A DNA stretch of 64,000 bases, from contig NW_003314264.1 in the NCBI RefSeq assembly GCF_000143415.4, positions 1,149,520 through 1,213,519 of the forward strand, given 5' to 3'. The notes under the pieces are model-generated. The model saw only the letters and a list, made by a program, of their open reading frames with translations. It was not told where the DNA came from and made no database searches. This DNA comes from Selaginella moellendorffii. Lineage: Eukaryota > Streptophyta > Lycopodiopsida > Selaginellales > Selaginellaceae. Made by a program: the position numbers and the translations under genes. Each line of letters starts with the position of its first letter. Position 1 is the stretch's first letter. Below are positions 22,201-35,200 of this stretch, in pieces.

Positions 22201-22210
22201 GAACGAGAAT

Positions 22211-22494
22211 GCTTTATTTCGTTAAAGTGGGACTTTTCATTATCCCACTTATGGTGTGTGGCCACATGCCATTTTTATAACAACAATAAAAAATTAAAGT
22301 TTTAACTTTATAATTTATAAATTAAAAACTTTTCATATGATTTTGTGTTATAATATTGTGAAATATAAAAAAATAAATTAAAAAACTGATAGAAATATTA
22401 ATAAATATTAATTAAGTACTAGGAAATGGCATGTGGACACATGCTAATTAATGTCCCACTTTACTAAATAAGTCCCACTTTAACGAAATAAAGC
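22211..22494 (+). mobile_element. 284 bp MITE of transposon family T1
   Basis: The left end reads GCTTTATTTCGTTAAAGTGG and the right end is its inverse complement. Just inside each end is the palindrome that recurs throughout T1: ATGGTGTGTGGCCACATGCCAT at 22251-22272 (one 22 bp site; arms ATGG/CCAT) and ATGGCATGTGGACACATGCTAA beginning 22427. The 40 bp at 38136-38175, the right end of T1, match this MITE's left end inverted at 37 of 40 positions. The interior is AT-rich and non-coding. The flanks are GAGAAT on the left and ATGAGA on the right; with AT counted in the element a 4 bp GAGA duplication is possible, but I cannot fix the target-site length. Confidence 0.85.
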
Positions 22495-22505
22495 ATGAGA
22501 TTTGT

Positions 22506-23143
22506 TGTCATAAATGTGACTTTGGGTATCAAAAGTTACTTATTGGCTATCCTTTTGGATATTCTTTCCTTATTACCACGATGGCATGAGGTTGGTATTA
22601 CTAAATCCTTTATTAGTCTCCATCTAAGTTAGTTGAGAAATTGGTCTTCGCATGTACACTTGACTAAATGGGTATAAGGACGGAATTCCTAAATGCTATT
22701 AGTCAAGCATACTTGACTTGGTTAAAGAAACTCATTCGTTAACTTGCACTTCCTAGTGTTGGGAACCCCTGCAATATTGAGCTCTTAATATTTGCAAAAT
22801 GATAATTTACTGTATTTACCAAACACTCGCTATCATGCCTTTTGTGTTAGTCTCATTCCGGTCCTAAATGCTATTTATGGAAGGTGTCTAGATTTGTTCA
22901 TTTGGCATATTTACAGAATGTAGAGATTGTCTTGAACACAATGATGTTCGTCCCGTACCCAAATTCACAATCTAAGGATATTCCATATTTAATAAGTTTT
23001 AAATTTGTCCCAAAGACTAACTCTTGGTACTAAAGGAGGCTTGGGGTGAAAACCTAAAGCGTGTGTTTCTCAAGGGAGGATATGAATGGCTTCAAATGTA
23101 TAGTAGGGATAGTGGGTAGGTCGGGCATGGCCGACTAACCTGA
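22506..23143 (+). mobile_element. 5' part of a C LTR, cut by B insertion
   Basis: It starts TGTCATAAATGTGAC and follows the solo LTR at 47142 base for base at the level of whole segments, through the G-tract core (about 23045-23110) to CCGACTAACCTGA. There the old B LTR begins. The remaining C LTR is not found after the B cluster, so it was deleted. Confidence 0.8.
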
Positions 23144-23619
23144 TGTGAGACACAAAATCCCTAGGCCCCAAAGTGGAGCCGGAAGGGCGCCACATGGTAG
23201 TGGCCGAAGCGAGAGCCAAACGAGCGTAACACGTTTGGACCAAAAGCTCCGACTTGAAAAGTCAAGAGCGGGAGTGGAACTCCCAACAAAGTGCTCGAGG
23301 AACGAGCACGAGGCGAGCAAAAGGCGAGGCTCCAAAAAGGGACCCAAAAGGACCAACACATGACACGTGGGAGTGTCCGAGATGGAGTTCGAAGTGGAGT
23401 CCGAGGTGGACCCGAGTTGGAGTCCGAAGTGGAGTCGGAGATGGACCCGAGATGGACCCAAAATGGAGTCCGAGATGGAGTCCGAGATGGACCCGAGATG
23501 GACCCGAAATGGAGTCCGAGATGGAGTCCGAGATGGACCCGAAATGGAGTCCGAGATGGAGTCCGAGATGGACCCGAGATGGAGTCCAAGATGGAGTCCG
23601 AAGTCGAGACCGAGACCGG

Positions 23620-23651
<32 letters not shown>

Positions 23652-24495
23652 TCGGGACCGAGACCGAGACCGAGGCCGAGGCCGAGACCGAGCCCGAGCC
23701 CGAGTCCGAGTCCGAATCCGAATCCGAGTCCGAGTCCGAGTCCGAGTCCGGAGCCTGAGAGGGTGAAAGCCCAAAGCGTTCGTCTCCCAGACCCTGGGGG
23801 GTTTGGTGAGCTCCAAAAGTATAGTAGGGGGGAGGACTGCAGTGGAGCCAGTTTGGCCAGGAATGGCCAGTTTGGCCCAGGAAGGCCAGACCCAGTGTTG
23901 GGTGATGAACTGACCACTAGGAAGTCCAAGACTAGAGTGAATACGGACCGACAAGCGGGGTAGCTTGGTGAAGTGTTCAAGAGCCGGCTCTAGTTCCCCC
24001 GGGAGATCGACTGGCCGATGCTCCCAGTCCAAGTGTGGGTGGCACTACCTACTTGGATACCAAGCGTGGCTCAACGGAACCTCGCTCTAAGCCCATGGCT
24101 AGAGCACCTAAAGGCGATAGGTGGGGAGAGTACCTAGGTGGCTCGCGTAAGGCCACGGTGCTCCGAAATGTCGTCCCAAAGGCCCAGACTGTGGAAAGGA
24201 AGAGGAGCAGTCCTCTGGGGTAGTGACCAAGGACACAGTCGTGTGGTGAGGAAGTCCCAGAGGACCGTGGGACCTAGTGGTCGGGCCTGTGGGCCTCGAT
24301 CCAGTGGCAGTGTTGGCAAACACGGCAGGGGCAGAAAGGGACTTGGTAGGAACTGACAAAGGGACTTTGGGGAAGTCGATTCCCCAGGTTTGTGGGCATC
24401 CTAAGGATGCTAAGGAGTGGATCTAGGATGACCCCTCGTAGACAGATGGCCCAGTCTTGGAGAGACGGGATGGTGATGCAAGTGGTATTGAACCA
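23144..24495 (+). mobile_element. Older B LTR, left part
   Basis: The LTR begins TGTGAGACACAAA. It stops at 24495 exactly where the complete B element begins, and its continuation (TTTGCGCAGCAAAGG) resumes at 32031 after the target duplication GACCA. It carries its own hexamer array (about 23375-23758) and core (about 23759-23830). Confidence 0.88.
23375..23758 (+). repeat. GAGTCC/GAGATGGACCC hexamer array in the older B LTR
   Basis: The first half consists of GAGATGGAGTCC and GAGATGGACCC units, the second of GAGACC and GAGTCC units. One CG occurs about every six bases. Long open frames on both strands here are repeat artefacts rather than genes. Confidence 0.88.
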
Positions 24496-26278
24496 TGTGA
24501 GACACAAAATCCCTAGGCCCCAAAGTGGAGCCGGAAGGGTGCCATGTGGTAGTGGCCGAAGCAAAAGCCAAACGAGTGTAACACATTTGGACTAAAAGCT
24601 CCGACTGGGAAGGTTGAGAGCGGGAGTGGAACTCCCAACAAAGTGCTCGAGGAACAAGCATGAAGTGAGCAATAAGCAAGGCTCCAAAAAGGGACCCAAA
24701 AAGGACCAACACATGACACGTGGAAGTGTCCGAGATGGAGTCTGAGGCAGACCCTAGTTGGAGTCCGATATGGAGTCCGAAGTGGAGTCTGAGATGGAGT
24801 CCGATATGGAGTCCGAGATGGACCCGAAGTGGAGTCTGAGATGGAGTCCGATATGGAGTCCGAGATGGACCCGAAGTGGAGTCCGAGGTGGACCGAGACG
24901 AAGTCCGAGATGGACCCGAGATGGAGTCCGAGATGGAGTCCGAGATGGACCCAAGATGGAGTCCGAGATGGAGTCCGAGGTGGACCGAGACAGAGTCCGA
25001 GATGGACCCGAGATGGAGTCCGAGATGGACCGAGACAGAGTCTGAGATGGAGTCCGAGATGGAGTCCGAGATGGACCGAGACGGAGTCCGAGATGGAGTC
25101 CGAGATGGAGTCCGAGAAGGACCCGAGATGGAGTCCGAGGTCGAGATCGAGACCGAGACCGAGACCGAGATCGGGGCCGAGACCGAGACCGGGACCCGGA
25201 CCGAGACCAAGACCGAGGCCAAGGCTGAGACCGAGCCCGAGCCCGAGTCCGAGTCCGAGTCCGAGTCCGAGTCCGAGTCCGAGTCCGAGTTCGAGTCTGA
25301 GAGGGTGAAAGCCCAAAGCGTTCGTCTCCCAGACCCTGGGGGGTTTGGTGAGCTCCAAAAGTATAGTAGGGGGGAGGACTGCAGTGGAGCCAGTTTGGCC
25401 CAGGAAGGCCAGACCCAGTGTTGGGTGATGAACTGACCACTGGGAAGTCCAAGACTAGAGTGAATACGGACCGACAAGCGAGGTAGCTTGGTGAAGTGTT
25501 TAAGAGCCGGCTCTAGTTCCCCCGGGAGATCGACTGGCCGATGCTCCCAGTCCAAGTGTGGGTGGCACTACCTACTTGGATACCAGGCGTGGCTCAACGG
25601 AACCTCGCTCTAAGCCCATGGCTAGAGCACCTAAAGGCGATAGGTGGGGAGAGTACCCAGGTGGCTCGCGTAAGGCCACGGTGTTCTGAAATGTCGTCCC
25701 AAAGGCCCAGACTATGGAAAGGAAGAGGAGCAGTCCTCTGGGGTAGTGACCAAGGACACAGTCGTGTGGTGAGGAAGTCCCAGAGGACCGTGGGACCTAG
25801 TGGTCGGGCCTGTGGGCCTCGATCCAGTGGCAGTGTTGGCAAACACGGCCAGGGGCAGAAAGGGACTTGGTAGGAACTGACAAAGGGACTTTGGGGAAGT
25901 CGATTCCCCAGGTTTGTGGGCATCCTAAGGATGCTAAGGAGTGGATCTAGGATGACCCCTCGTAGACAGATGGCCCAGTCTTGGAGAGACGGGATGGTGA
26001 TGTAAGTGGTATTGGACCATATGCGCAGCAAAGGTGAATGGGCATGGCCTTAGCGTAACGGGCCGAGATGTCAGTGGTACCTTTGGGTGTCGGTCATGGG
26101 ATCGGACACATGGAGCACTTGGACCAAGTGCAAAGGTTGAGTGGCATGGATGCCATTCTCGGGGCTAGCAAGCCCCAAGTCCTGAATGGGACTTATAGAG
26201 GTTGTGAATGAGACTCCTCCAAGTGGTCGGAGGTGTGGTTAAGTGACTAAAGTAGAATGGAAAAATTAGTCGCTTACA
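24496..26278 (+). mobile_element. 5' LTR of complete element B
   Basis: 1783 bp, TGTGAG...CTTACA, followed by a primer-binding site. It is nearly identical to the 3' LTR at 30206-32025 apart from copy-number changes in the hexamer array (24730-25300 here), so the insertion is recent. The last 20 bases closely resemble the end of the chromovirus A LTR. Confidence 0.92.
24730..25300 (+). repeat. Hexamer array in 5' LTR of element B
   Basis: Units are GAGATGGAGTCC, GAGATGGACC and then GAGACC/GAGTCC. It is longer than in LTR A, and the copy number differs between the two LTRs of the same element, so it changes by slippage or unequal exchange. Confidence 0.88.
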
Positions 26279-29200
26279 ATTTGGTATCCGACTTTTATTG
26301 GTGCTCAAGTATATCACCACTAGTGTTGGCATCGGAAGGTCCGAGGAGTGGGCCTATCCTTGAGGAGTAGCAAGTCGGGAAGACATGGCTCTCCATTACA
26401 GTTCATGTGTGAACTTGTAGACGGGGTGGTGGATAGAAAAGGGCCAATAATGGAACGACTTTGGGATCTTGGGAACAGTATATGGTTTTCCTCAAAAAAA
26501 AAAAAAAGTTGAGGATGTGATCCAGATGAGCGTTTGACTTAGCAAACTGGCTAATGTAGTTGTGGTAAACAACTACAGTTGGGATCACGGGAAAGATAAA
26601 GACTCCAAAGCAATAAAGGAGTCATAAGATTTTCCTCATATAGTTGAGGTTGGTGCTCATGAATGTGAGACCAAAAGTATTGACCGTGGAAGGTCAAATA
26701 CAAAAGAGGACACAAGTCCTCGAAATGGTAGCCGAGGCTACCTCTAATAAATGCTGGAACAACCCAAGGAGTGGGGGTGTACTCAGAGGATGAGCTAGTA
26801 TTTTCATCACATGGACAAGTGGTCCTAAGGGGCAAAAGGTTGCCCCAAGAGAACAAATTAAGTGTCAGAGTAACACTTGCAAAGATGATCCTTGGGAGTA
26901 GGACCTGAATACAAGAAGTTGTATTCCAGTGAGCTGGCACCTCAAAGGTAGGGCCTCATGGGTCGTTAGATGACAAAGTCCAAAACGCTGGATGACTCCA
27001 ATAGAGTCAAGGAATAATCCTAAAGGATTGATGGAAGCATTTGGACTGAGGTGTGTTTTACCCCACGAAGGATGGGGGGGGATCATAGGATCCAAGGATG
27101 AGAACAGAGGGTATCTCATCGATGGCAAAATGTGTCGTGCTAAAGTCGTGGGAAAGGTGTTCCCAAATAGAAAACAACTTTGACACAAAGTTGTGTGTGA
27201 CCTCTGTGGTGCCGTGCTAACAAATGGTTGGCATGAGAAAGAGCGGTATTGGTCTTGGCAAAGACTTAGACACAAAGAAAAAGTGTCATAGAGGTAGGTT
27301 CGTGGAGCCGATGGTGTAGAGACACCAAATGTGCCAAGGTGTGATACCTTGAGGCTATGTTGGTGGGTTCATAAGAACCCCTTGCCAAAGGAATCCCAAT
27401 GGAAATGGGAATGGCATAGCCTAATCTGCAGAGTATGCAGTTGGAGTGTGGTGACCCAGATAATGATGGAGGTGTGGAAGCACCAGCAATGAGTTGTAGG
27501 ACTTGACGACTATGAGGCAACTAAGCGAGAGGTGCAAAATAATTGGTTAAACGGGTAGAAGGTAGCTACCCAAGCCTTCTTAATGGCATAGGGAAGTTGG
27601 ATATACCCTTACGGGGGATAAGTTGCTTATGTTGTGATATAGTAAGTCAATGTCATAAAAGGAAATACTCATTGTCAAGAAAGCCATCATTGGGACACCC
27701 GAACACTCGAGAACACTAGGAGGTGGTGCTTGATGTCGCGAGGGCAATAGATAAAGCCCAAGGGACTAAGTCTCTAGCGAATGATGGATAGAAGGTGCTA
27801 TCCAAATGTCCAAATGGCGGAGACAGGAGAAGACTGTCTACTCGAATTGGACAAAACCAAAATTGGAATTTTGGCAAGGCTAGTGATGGGCATGTAAAGG
27901 CCCGTAAGCAACAATGTAATCCCGGTGTGCGGGATTATAGGGTGAGCATACTTGGATTGAAGAACCACTCCCTAGGCTATTGGGTAGGTTCATCCCTAAG
28001 AATACTTGCTAAGGCATGATAGAAAGTGCAAAGCTATCCTCCTAGTCGGGAGGAGAATGGCTAAAGGAAAGGTGTGAAGCCAAAAGCAAGTAGTAAGGGG
28101 ATAGAACCAAACCATAGGAATCGAAGGGCATAACCAAGGGTAGTTATGCCAGTTGGGAGTGGAGAATCAAGTGGGAGCTCAAGGGTGTTGCCGCTAGCAA
28201 CTATGATGCCATGGAGAGTCTAAAATATGGAATTATCCATGTTAGACTATATGGTAATTGGAAAGCTTGCAAAAAGGGAGGCCTTAGCAAGCTAAGGGAC
28301 AGGGTTCCTTCAAGGTTCCCAAAAATGATTCTAGGTAGCTTAGTACCTAGAAAGGCCAAGTGTAAATGGTTCAAAGCACACGTGAAATCAGAGTGGCACA
28401 GCAGAAGCGTGGTCTTGAAGCTTGCCATGAGGCAAGGCTATCAAGGTTAGGGAAGTAGTTCCCGAGTGTTCAAAGAGAGGGCTTTGAACGAAAGTCGATG
28501 ATCAAGGGCTTTCACGCTTGTGCAGGAACCATGTTACAGTGGTCGGAGGACTTGCCAAAGCGAGATTGGCAAGTCAAGGGAACAAATGCCCTAGTTGAAG
28601 GTGATAACTTCAAAAGGGTGGGCCATGGGGCCAAGCATGGAGGAGTCCATGCATGATCACAGACTTGTCAAGTGAGAGCACTTGGCCGTGTGGAGGAACT
28701 GGGTTCCTAAGCTGTGATCTATAGCGCGCTTTGAGTATAAGTTGGTGCACTGGCGTGGGGGTCATGCCAGGCATCCTGGGTGATGCCGTCTGTAGATGCA
28801 TATACGGAGGTTGGGTTCGAGTCCCGACCCTCTAGTGCTTGGGTTCGAGTCCCAAATCACTAGGGCGTGGTGATGGTTTGGAATATGAGGACACTCATAT
28901 TTCGGTGGTCATGGACTCTCAGTGAGGGGACTGGTTTGGGCACACCGCCAAGCGAGGGATGCCTCGGAGTCGTGATGCACGGTTAGATTGCTTAGAGTGA
29001 AAGCTCGGCATATCTAACTTGAATACTTTGGTGCAAAGGGCACCAAGGACGTGGTGGATAAGATGGGGACACCCAAGTCTCAGTTGCTATGGATCCTTGG
29101 CCGAAAGGGCTGGCTTGGGCGCACCGCCAAGTGTGGGGGATGCCCCCGGGGTCATAGTCAACAGCTTAGAAGGGTCTAGAAGACCTAGTTCCTATTGATA

Positions 29201-30205
29201 GACCTATTAAGGTGGTCAAGATGAGATCACTAGGTGATCTTGTGGCTATGTCAATGCTATGGCATAGTAAGTCCAAGGAAAGTAGTCTCTATAAAAGATC
29301 CAAGGGAGGGTCTCAAAAAGTTGGGCCGTGGATAGAGCCCACGACAGAAAATGTTAAAGAGACGTACTAGGGGTGAACACCCTTTGGACTTAGCAAAGCA
29401 AAGTGTTTGCTATGGAACCGAAAGGAAACCTCAAAAATGGAGGTGGCGATCCTATGTTGCTTGGTGCAACAATCCAAGGATAGGAGCAAAAGACGAGTGC
29501 CCGAGATAGGGCCGTGGAATCCATTGGAAAGAATCCAAGTGGCAAAGTTAGCCAAGGAACACTAATGTGTTTGATGCTAACGAATTGCGGAAAAAGAAGT
29601 GGACTTCCAAGGATGGATTCCCAAGTGCTCCAATTTGGCAAAGGAAAGGCTCCAAGTGAGGGAGCAACTAGGTAGCCAAAAGATAGGGCCGTGGACAGCC
29701 CTAGCACAAATAATGATAAATGGAACGTAATGCCAATGGTGGCACCAAAAATAGAAAAGAGGATGAGGGTGCCCTCGAATAGAGAACTTCCTAGGAGGGG
29801 AAGTGGAGTTGCACAAAATGTGCAAGGCAAGGTGTCGGAGACACCTAGGAAATTGACTTCAAGAAGTCAAAAGTAAACGTTCCAAAGTGCAAAGGTAGAT
29901 TAATGGAATTTGTGACTACTCAAGAATGAGTAGTGGAATTGAGTTAGAGAGGGTGCCTCTAACGGGTTTAGCGAGAACTAAACCAATAAACGGAAAGAAC
30001 CACCCCAAGTGGTCCAATCAGTTTCTAAGTTGGAGAGACTATCCTCCTTAGAGGATGGACAAGGCATGGTGAGCCTTCGGGGTCAAACCATAGACAAATA
30101 TTGGCCGGGTGCCAAGGATGGGAATGGTAATACCTGCGGGTGTTACTTTATAAAAGGGTTTACCGTTCGATGAGGACATCGAACTTCGTCTATGGGTGGT
30201 GGAGT
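26279..30205 (+). mobile_element. Internal region of non-coding element B
   Basis: It opens with the primer site TTTGGTATCCGAC (26280-26292) and ends with GGGTGGTGGAGT (polypurine tract, 30194-30205), the same tract as in chromovirus A. No gag, protease, reverse transcriptase or integrase motif is visible in any frame. Segments at about 28795-28970, 29040-29160 and 30146-30205 resemble the 3'UTR of chromovirus A (5319-5585), including the tRNA-like GGTTCGAGTCCC boxes. This is a large retrotransposon derivative, most likely mobilised by A-type proteins. Confidence 0.85.
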
Positions 30206-30866
30206 TGTGAGACACAAAATCCCTAGGCCCCAAAGTGGAGCCGGAAGGGTGCCATGTGGTAGTGGCCGAAGCAAAAGCCAAACGAGCGTAACACATTTGG
30301 ACTAAAAGCTCCGACTGGGAAGGTTGAGAGCGGGAGTGGAACTCCCAACAAAGTGCTCGAGGAACAAGCATGAAGTGAGCAATAAGCAAGGCTCCAAAAA
30401 GGGACCCAAAAAGGACCAACACATGACACGTGGAAGTGTCCGAGATGGAGTCTGAGGCAGACCCTAGTTGGAGTCCGATATGGAGTCCGAAGTGGAGTCC
30501 GAGATGGAGTCCAATATGGAGTCCGAGATGGACCCGAAGTGGAGTCTGAGATGGAGTCCGATATGGAGTCCGAGATGGACCCGAAGTGGAGTCCGAGGTG
30601 GACCGAGACGAAGTCCGAGATGGACCCGAGATGGAGTCCAAGATGGAGTCCGAGATGGACCCAAGATGGAGTCCGAGATGGAGTCCGAGATGGAGTCCGA
30701 GGTGGACCGAGACAGAGTCCGAGATGGACCCGAGATGGAGTCCGAGATGGACCGAGACAGAGTCTGAGATGGAGTCCGAGATGGAGTCCGAGATGGACCG
30801 AGACGGAGTCCGAGATGGAGTCCGAGAAGGACCCGAGATGGAGTCCGAGGTCGAGATCGAGACCGG

Positions 30867-30901
<35 letters not shown>

Positions 30902-32025
30902 GGGCCGAGACCGAGACCGGGACCCGGACCGAGACCAAGACCGAGGCCAAGGCTGAGACCAAGCCCGAGCCCGAGTCCGAGTCCGAGTCTGAGTCCGAGT
31001 CCGAGTCCGAGTCCGAGTTCGAGTCTGAGAGGGTGAAAGCCCAAAGCGTTCGTCTCCCAGACCCTGGGGGGTTTGGTGAGCTCCAAAAGTATAGTAGGGG
31101 GGAGGACTGCAGTGGAGCCAGTTTGGCCAGGAATGGCCAGTTTGGCCCAGGAAGGCCAGACCCAGTGTTGGGTGATGAACTGACCACTGGGAAGTCCAAG
31201 ACTAGAGTGAATATGGACTGACAAGCGGGGTAGCTTGGTGAAGTGTTCAAGAGCCGGCTCTAGTTCCCCTGGGAGATCGACTGGCCGATGCTCCCAGTCC
31301 AAGTGTGGGTGGCACTACCTACTTGGAAACCAGGCGTGGCTCAACGGAACCTCGCTCTAAGCCCATGGCTAGAGCACCTAAAGGCGATAGGTGGGGAGAG
31401 TACCCAGGTGGCTCGCGTAAGGCCACGGTGTTCCGAAATGTCGTCCCAAAGGCCCAGACTGTGGAAAGGAAGAGGAGCAGTCCTCTGGGGTAGTGACCAA
31501 GGACACAGTCGTGTGGTGAGGAAGTCCCAGAGGACCGTGGGACCTAGTGGTCGGGCCTGTGGGCCTCGATCCAGTGGCAGTGTTGGCAAACACGGCCAGG
31601 GGCAGAAAGGGACTTGGTAGGAACTGACAAAGGGACTTTGGGGAAGGCGATTCCCCAGGTCTATGGGCATCCTAAGGATGCTAAGGAGTGGATCTAGGAT
31701 GACCCCTCGTAGACAGATGGCCCAGTCTTGGAGAGACGGGATGGTGATGTAAGTGGTATTGGACCATATGCGCAGCAAAGGTGAATGGGCATGGCCTTAG
31801 CGTAACGGGCCGAGATGTCAGTGGTACCTTTGGGTGTCGGTCATGGGATCGGACACATGGAGCACTTGGACCAAGTGCAAAGGTTGAGTGGCATGGATGC
31901 CATTCTCGGGGCTAGCAAGCCCCAAGTCCTGAATGGGACTTATGGAGGTTGTGAATGAGACTCCTCCAAGTGGTCGGAGGTGTGGTTAAGTGACTAAAGT
32001 AGAATGGAAAAATTAGTCGCTTACA
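30206..32025 (+). mobile_element. 3' LTR of complete element B
   Basis: 1820 bp, TGTGAG...CTTACA. The next bases, GACCA, duplicate the sequence before the 5' LTR (AACCA, one mutation); other B LTRs read GGACCATATGCG at that point. The element therefore inserted inside an older B LTR. Its hexamer array spans about 30440-31025. Confidence 0.92.
30440..31025 (+). repeat. Hexamer array in 3' LTR of element B
   Basis: Same composition and order as the array in the 5' LTR, with a few units gained or lost. Confidence 0.88.
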
Positions 32026-32160
32026 GACCATTTGCGCAGCAAAGGTGAATGGGCATGGCCTTAGCGTAATGGGCCGAGATGTCAGTGGTACCTTTGGGTG
32101 CCGGTCATGGGACCGGACACGTGGAGCACTTGGACCAAGTGCAAAGGGCGCCATTCTCAT
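32026..32160 (+). mobile_element. Older B LTR, right part (truncated)
   Basis: It resumes the old B LTR after the nested element and follows it to the GCCATTCTC segment, with a 15 bp deletion. It then breaks off into transposon T1 sequence before the LTR end. The break also removed the left end of T1. Confidence 0.8.
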
Positions 32161-32220
32161 GCCATTCAGTAGCAACATTGGCATGCACCGATTGGGCTCT
32201 CGAGTGCAGTCCGGTTACAG

Positions 32221-35200
32221 ATGGCGTGTAGCCTCACGCCATCTTAGGATGCAGCCTCAAGACATCTGATGCAATGGTGTATGGCGTGTGGCCTCACGTT
32301 ATTTCCAGCTGCTAGCTTTTCATCTGTCAGCTCTAATTGTTGTGCATTTCTGAACAGGCGAGGAATTGCGTTCTTCTTCTAGCCACTGTCAATGTGGATG
32401 CAGAGAAGGGGGAGGAGCTCACCAGTTGGACTTTCGGGATGGAAGGCGAGGATCTGAGGCTGTACAACACAGATGGTGGGAGAAAAGAATGCATGGGGAT
32501 CCTCATCCAAGTGACAGACACTCCATGTAGTTCCATGCAAGAATATGGACTGGCACTTGTGGTAGAGACAGCGTCTGCCTTCAAGATCCACCTTGCACAT
32601 CCTAGCGGCTTCTCGGAGGGGGGCAGCGGCTATGAGGAATTCCTAGAGGGAGCTAGGGAGAGGTTGTCCAGGAGGCCCACAATTTCAAAGACGCTGCGGG
32701 TCTATGAAGATCACATGGAATCCATGGACCTCACCTACGGCGATGTTCAAAAACTATATTCCAACATTGAGCCGTTGAGAGTGCCTCCAGTTCGCGAAGC
32801 GAAGGGGAAGGGGGTCGATCTGGAAACTACCCCGAAGCAAAAAAGGGTGGTCAAGCTCAAGCCGACGTCTGACTCTCCTCCAAAAAAGAAGCTACTCGGT
32901 GATGCCATTGCCTCGGGTTCGAACACTACACCCACCAAAAAGAAGAGCCGCAAAGAGCAGAAAGAGCAAGAAGAGGCAGCAAAAATCGTCGCAGATAATA
33001 GTACTTGTTACTATTCCAACAAAGTATATACAATCGATGTGAGCCGTATCGACATCCAAAGCAAATACAACCATAGGCTAGTATCTGATGAGTGGGTGGA
33101 GAAACTGAAGCAGAAGATGCTGGCAAGTCCAGTAACACCCAACATCGCAGACGTGATCCCCTACTACCGAACAATGAAGGGCGAGACGAGGTTTCCAGAC
33201 TTGATCAATAGGAAGGTGTTGGACGATCAGAACATCCGGTTCTATGCCGTCTCCGGGCAGCATTCTAGCTTGGCGATGCAAGAGATAGTTGTGGATATTA
33301 TGGTGGGCGAGGAGGTGAAGAAAGTCTTCAAGACAAGAGTTGTCCGCCTGATAAAAGGCAACTCGCCCCTCCGATCTATCATATACATCTCCCACGTGCA
33401 GAATGTCAAGCAAGAAATGTGCTACAAATCGGGTCTGCACGAGACATTGGCACGAACACGGAAGCTCTGGGTTCAACTGAAGAAGCCACAAAAACCAGGA
33501 CAAGGACGTGCACTAGCAACTAGCGCCTGGCAGGTAAGCCTCGTTGCATGTGGCATAGCATGTGGCCTCACGCCATTTCCATTGCAGGAATTCTCGAGTC
33601 TTCTCTCGAAAACACTGGGGGTCAATGACACACTCAGCATCCATAACATTCTACTCACGACAAAAGTTGTTTTTGACAAATGGGTAGATGTGCTAAGGAG
33701 GTACCATGACGGGGAGTTGCCAAACTCAATGGGTGTGGAGGACGGCTGGAAGCCCAATGATTTGAAGCTCAACGCCTTGCGTTTCTCGCGGTCTCTAGAC
33801 GACGACGACCTTCTGACAGTGGCTAATGCTCTTCTACGTGGTGAGGTTGTCTTCAACAAGACCAAAATGACTCCCGGCCATATTGTGACATACGAGGACT
33901 TGTGCACGACTCTGAGAGCTCGTGCGCTATTGAAGGATTGGATCTTCGAGCAAGTGGCCGTGGAGAGGGTGAGCATCGACACCACGCAAGAGATGATGGA
34001 AGCGCTGGAGTTGTCAAATGAAGACATCGACGAGTACGTGAAGGGGGCCCCCAAGTTCATCGATCTGCTGCGGGATGCCACGAAAAGTAAAGCTGAGAAG
34101 TTGGATCAGTATCCAAATTTCATTAAGATTGATGTCGACCGCCGGCTTCAGAAACAGCTCAACCCCGCAGCAGAGGCCTATTGAGAACCTTACCGGGTAT
34201 ACTTGAATTCGGATGAGGATCAAAGGTGGAGGAGCATCGTTTCCCGCGGAGATGAGCAGGTCAAGAACATCTTTTGTGTGATGGACTTCACAAACGAGGA
34301 GATCACTCATGCAGACGAAGTCAGCTCCATCATTGACTTAATGGTGGGACTTGCGGAGGTGGAATCTTCAGTCCACTATATGATCTACGACTCCGAATCC
34401 TATCACAAGTTCTGGAAGGCCTTGAACAAGGTGAAGGCTCTGTTGAAAGGCAAGGAGATGTGGGAGATCCATGGGATAATGGCTAAGAAGAAGATACCGA
34501 CAAATGTCCGCATCTTCACACTCGCCCTTGTTATTGGTCCTACAGTAGAGTGGGACTGGAGTGACTTCCCAGCTTCGTTCGACAAGGCTAATCGAATTGA
34601 TCTGAGGGAGGTCAATTTACCCGTGCCTGAGGAACTGAAGATGGGTATGGAGCTTTCGAATCCAAAGAAAGCTTTAGGTGCAGCATGGGAAATGCTCAGC
34701 TGGGTCTTTAACGCAATAGCGGGTGGGTCACCTGCTTCCGACTCCAAGGGCAAATGCGTTGTCGAGTACAACTGCGGCGGACTATTCTTTTGAGCCGCAC
34801 TACTCAAGGGTGTCCCGTGTGTTGCGGTGACAAACTCCATTGAAGAGGTGACTTCAATGGAGCATATAATTACAGTTGCCAAAGAAAAACAGTAGCTTCT
34901 CTGCGAACCTGGTGAGTACACACTTTAAGTTTAAATTTTATCTCACAAGCTCTGTATGCAGGAGCGTGGCCACCCCCAGATGCTGAAATGGCGTTAACAG
35001 CTACTGTTGAAGATACCCATGTTGGGCCGAGCTCACAACCTGCACAAGGTAAGGTCACGTGAGGCCTCACGCCATTTTGATTATAGATCGTTGTGAATAT
35101 TCAGACACGAGGACTGAAAAGCGCACTGGTGGCGCATCGAAGAAGGACAAACAGACAAGCAATAGAAAAAAAGGAGGTACAAATTATATTTGCAATGGCG

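Noticed and set aside
23135-25555. Long open frames on both strands (Leu/Gly-rich, Ser/Asp-rich and Arg/Pro-rich proteins up to about 380 codons), also at 30048-31302, 59662-60685 and 61805-62358
   Set aside because: They arise because a 6 bp repeat lacking stop trinucleotides stays open in several frames at once. They lie inside LTRs, have no domains, and recur in both orientations with the LTR copies.
26279-30205. Hidden pol genes in element B
   Set aside because: I looked for YxDD, DTGA, HHCC and chromodomain motifs on both strands and found none. Open frames are short and have no family resemblance.
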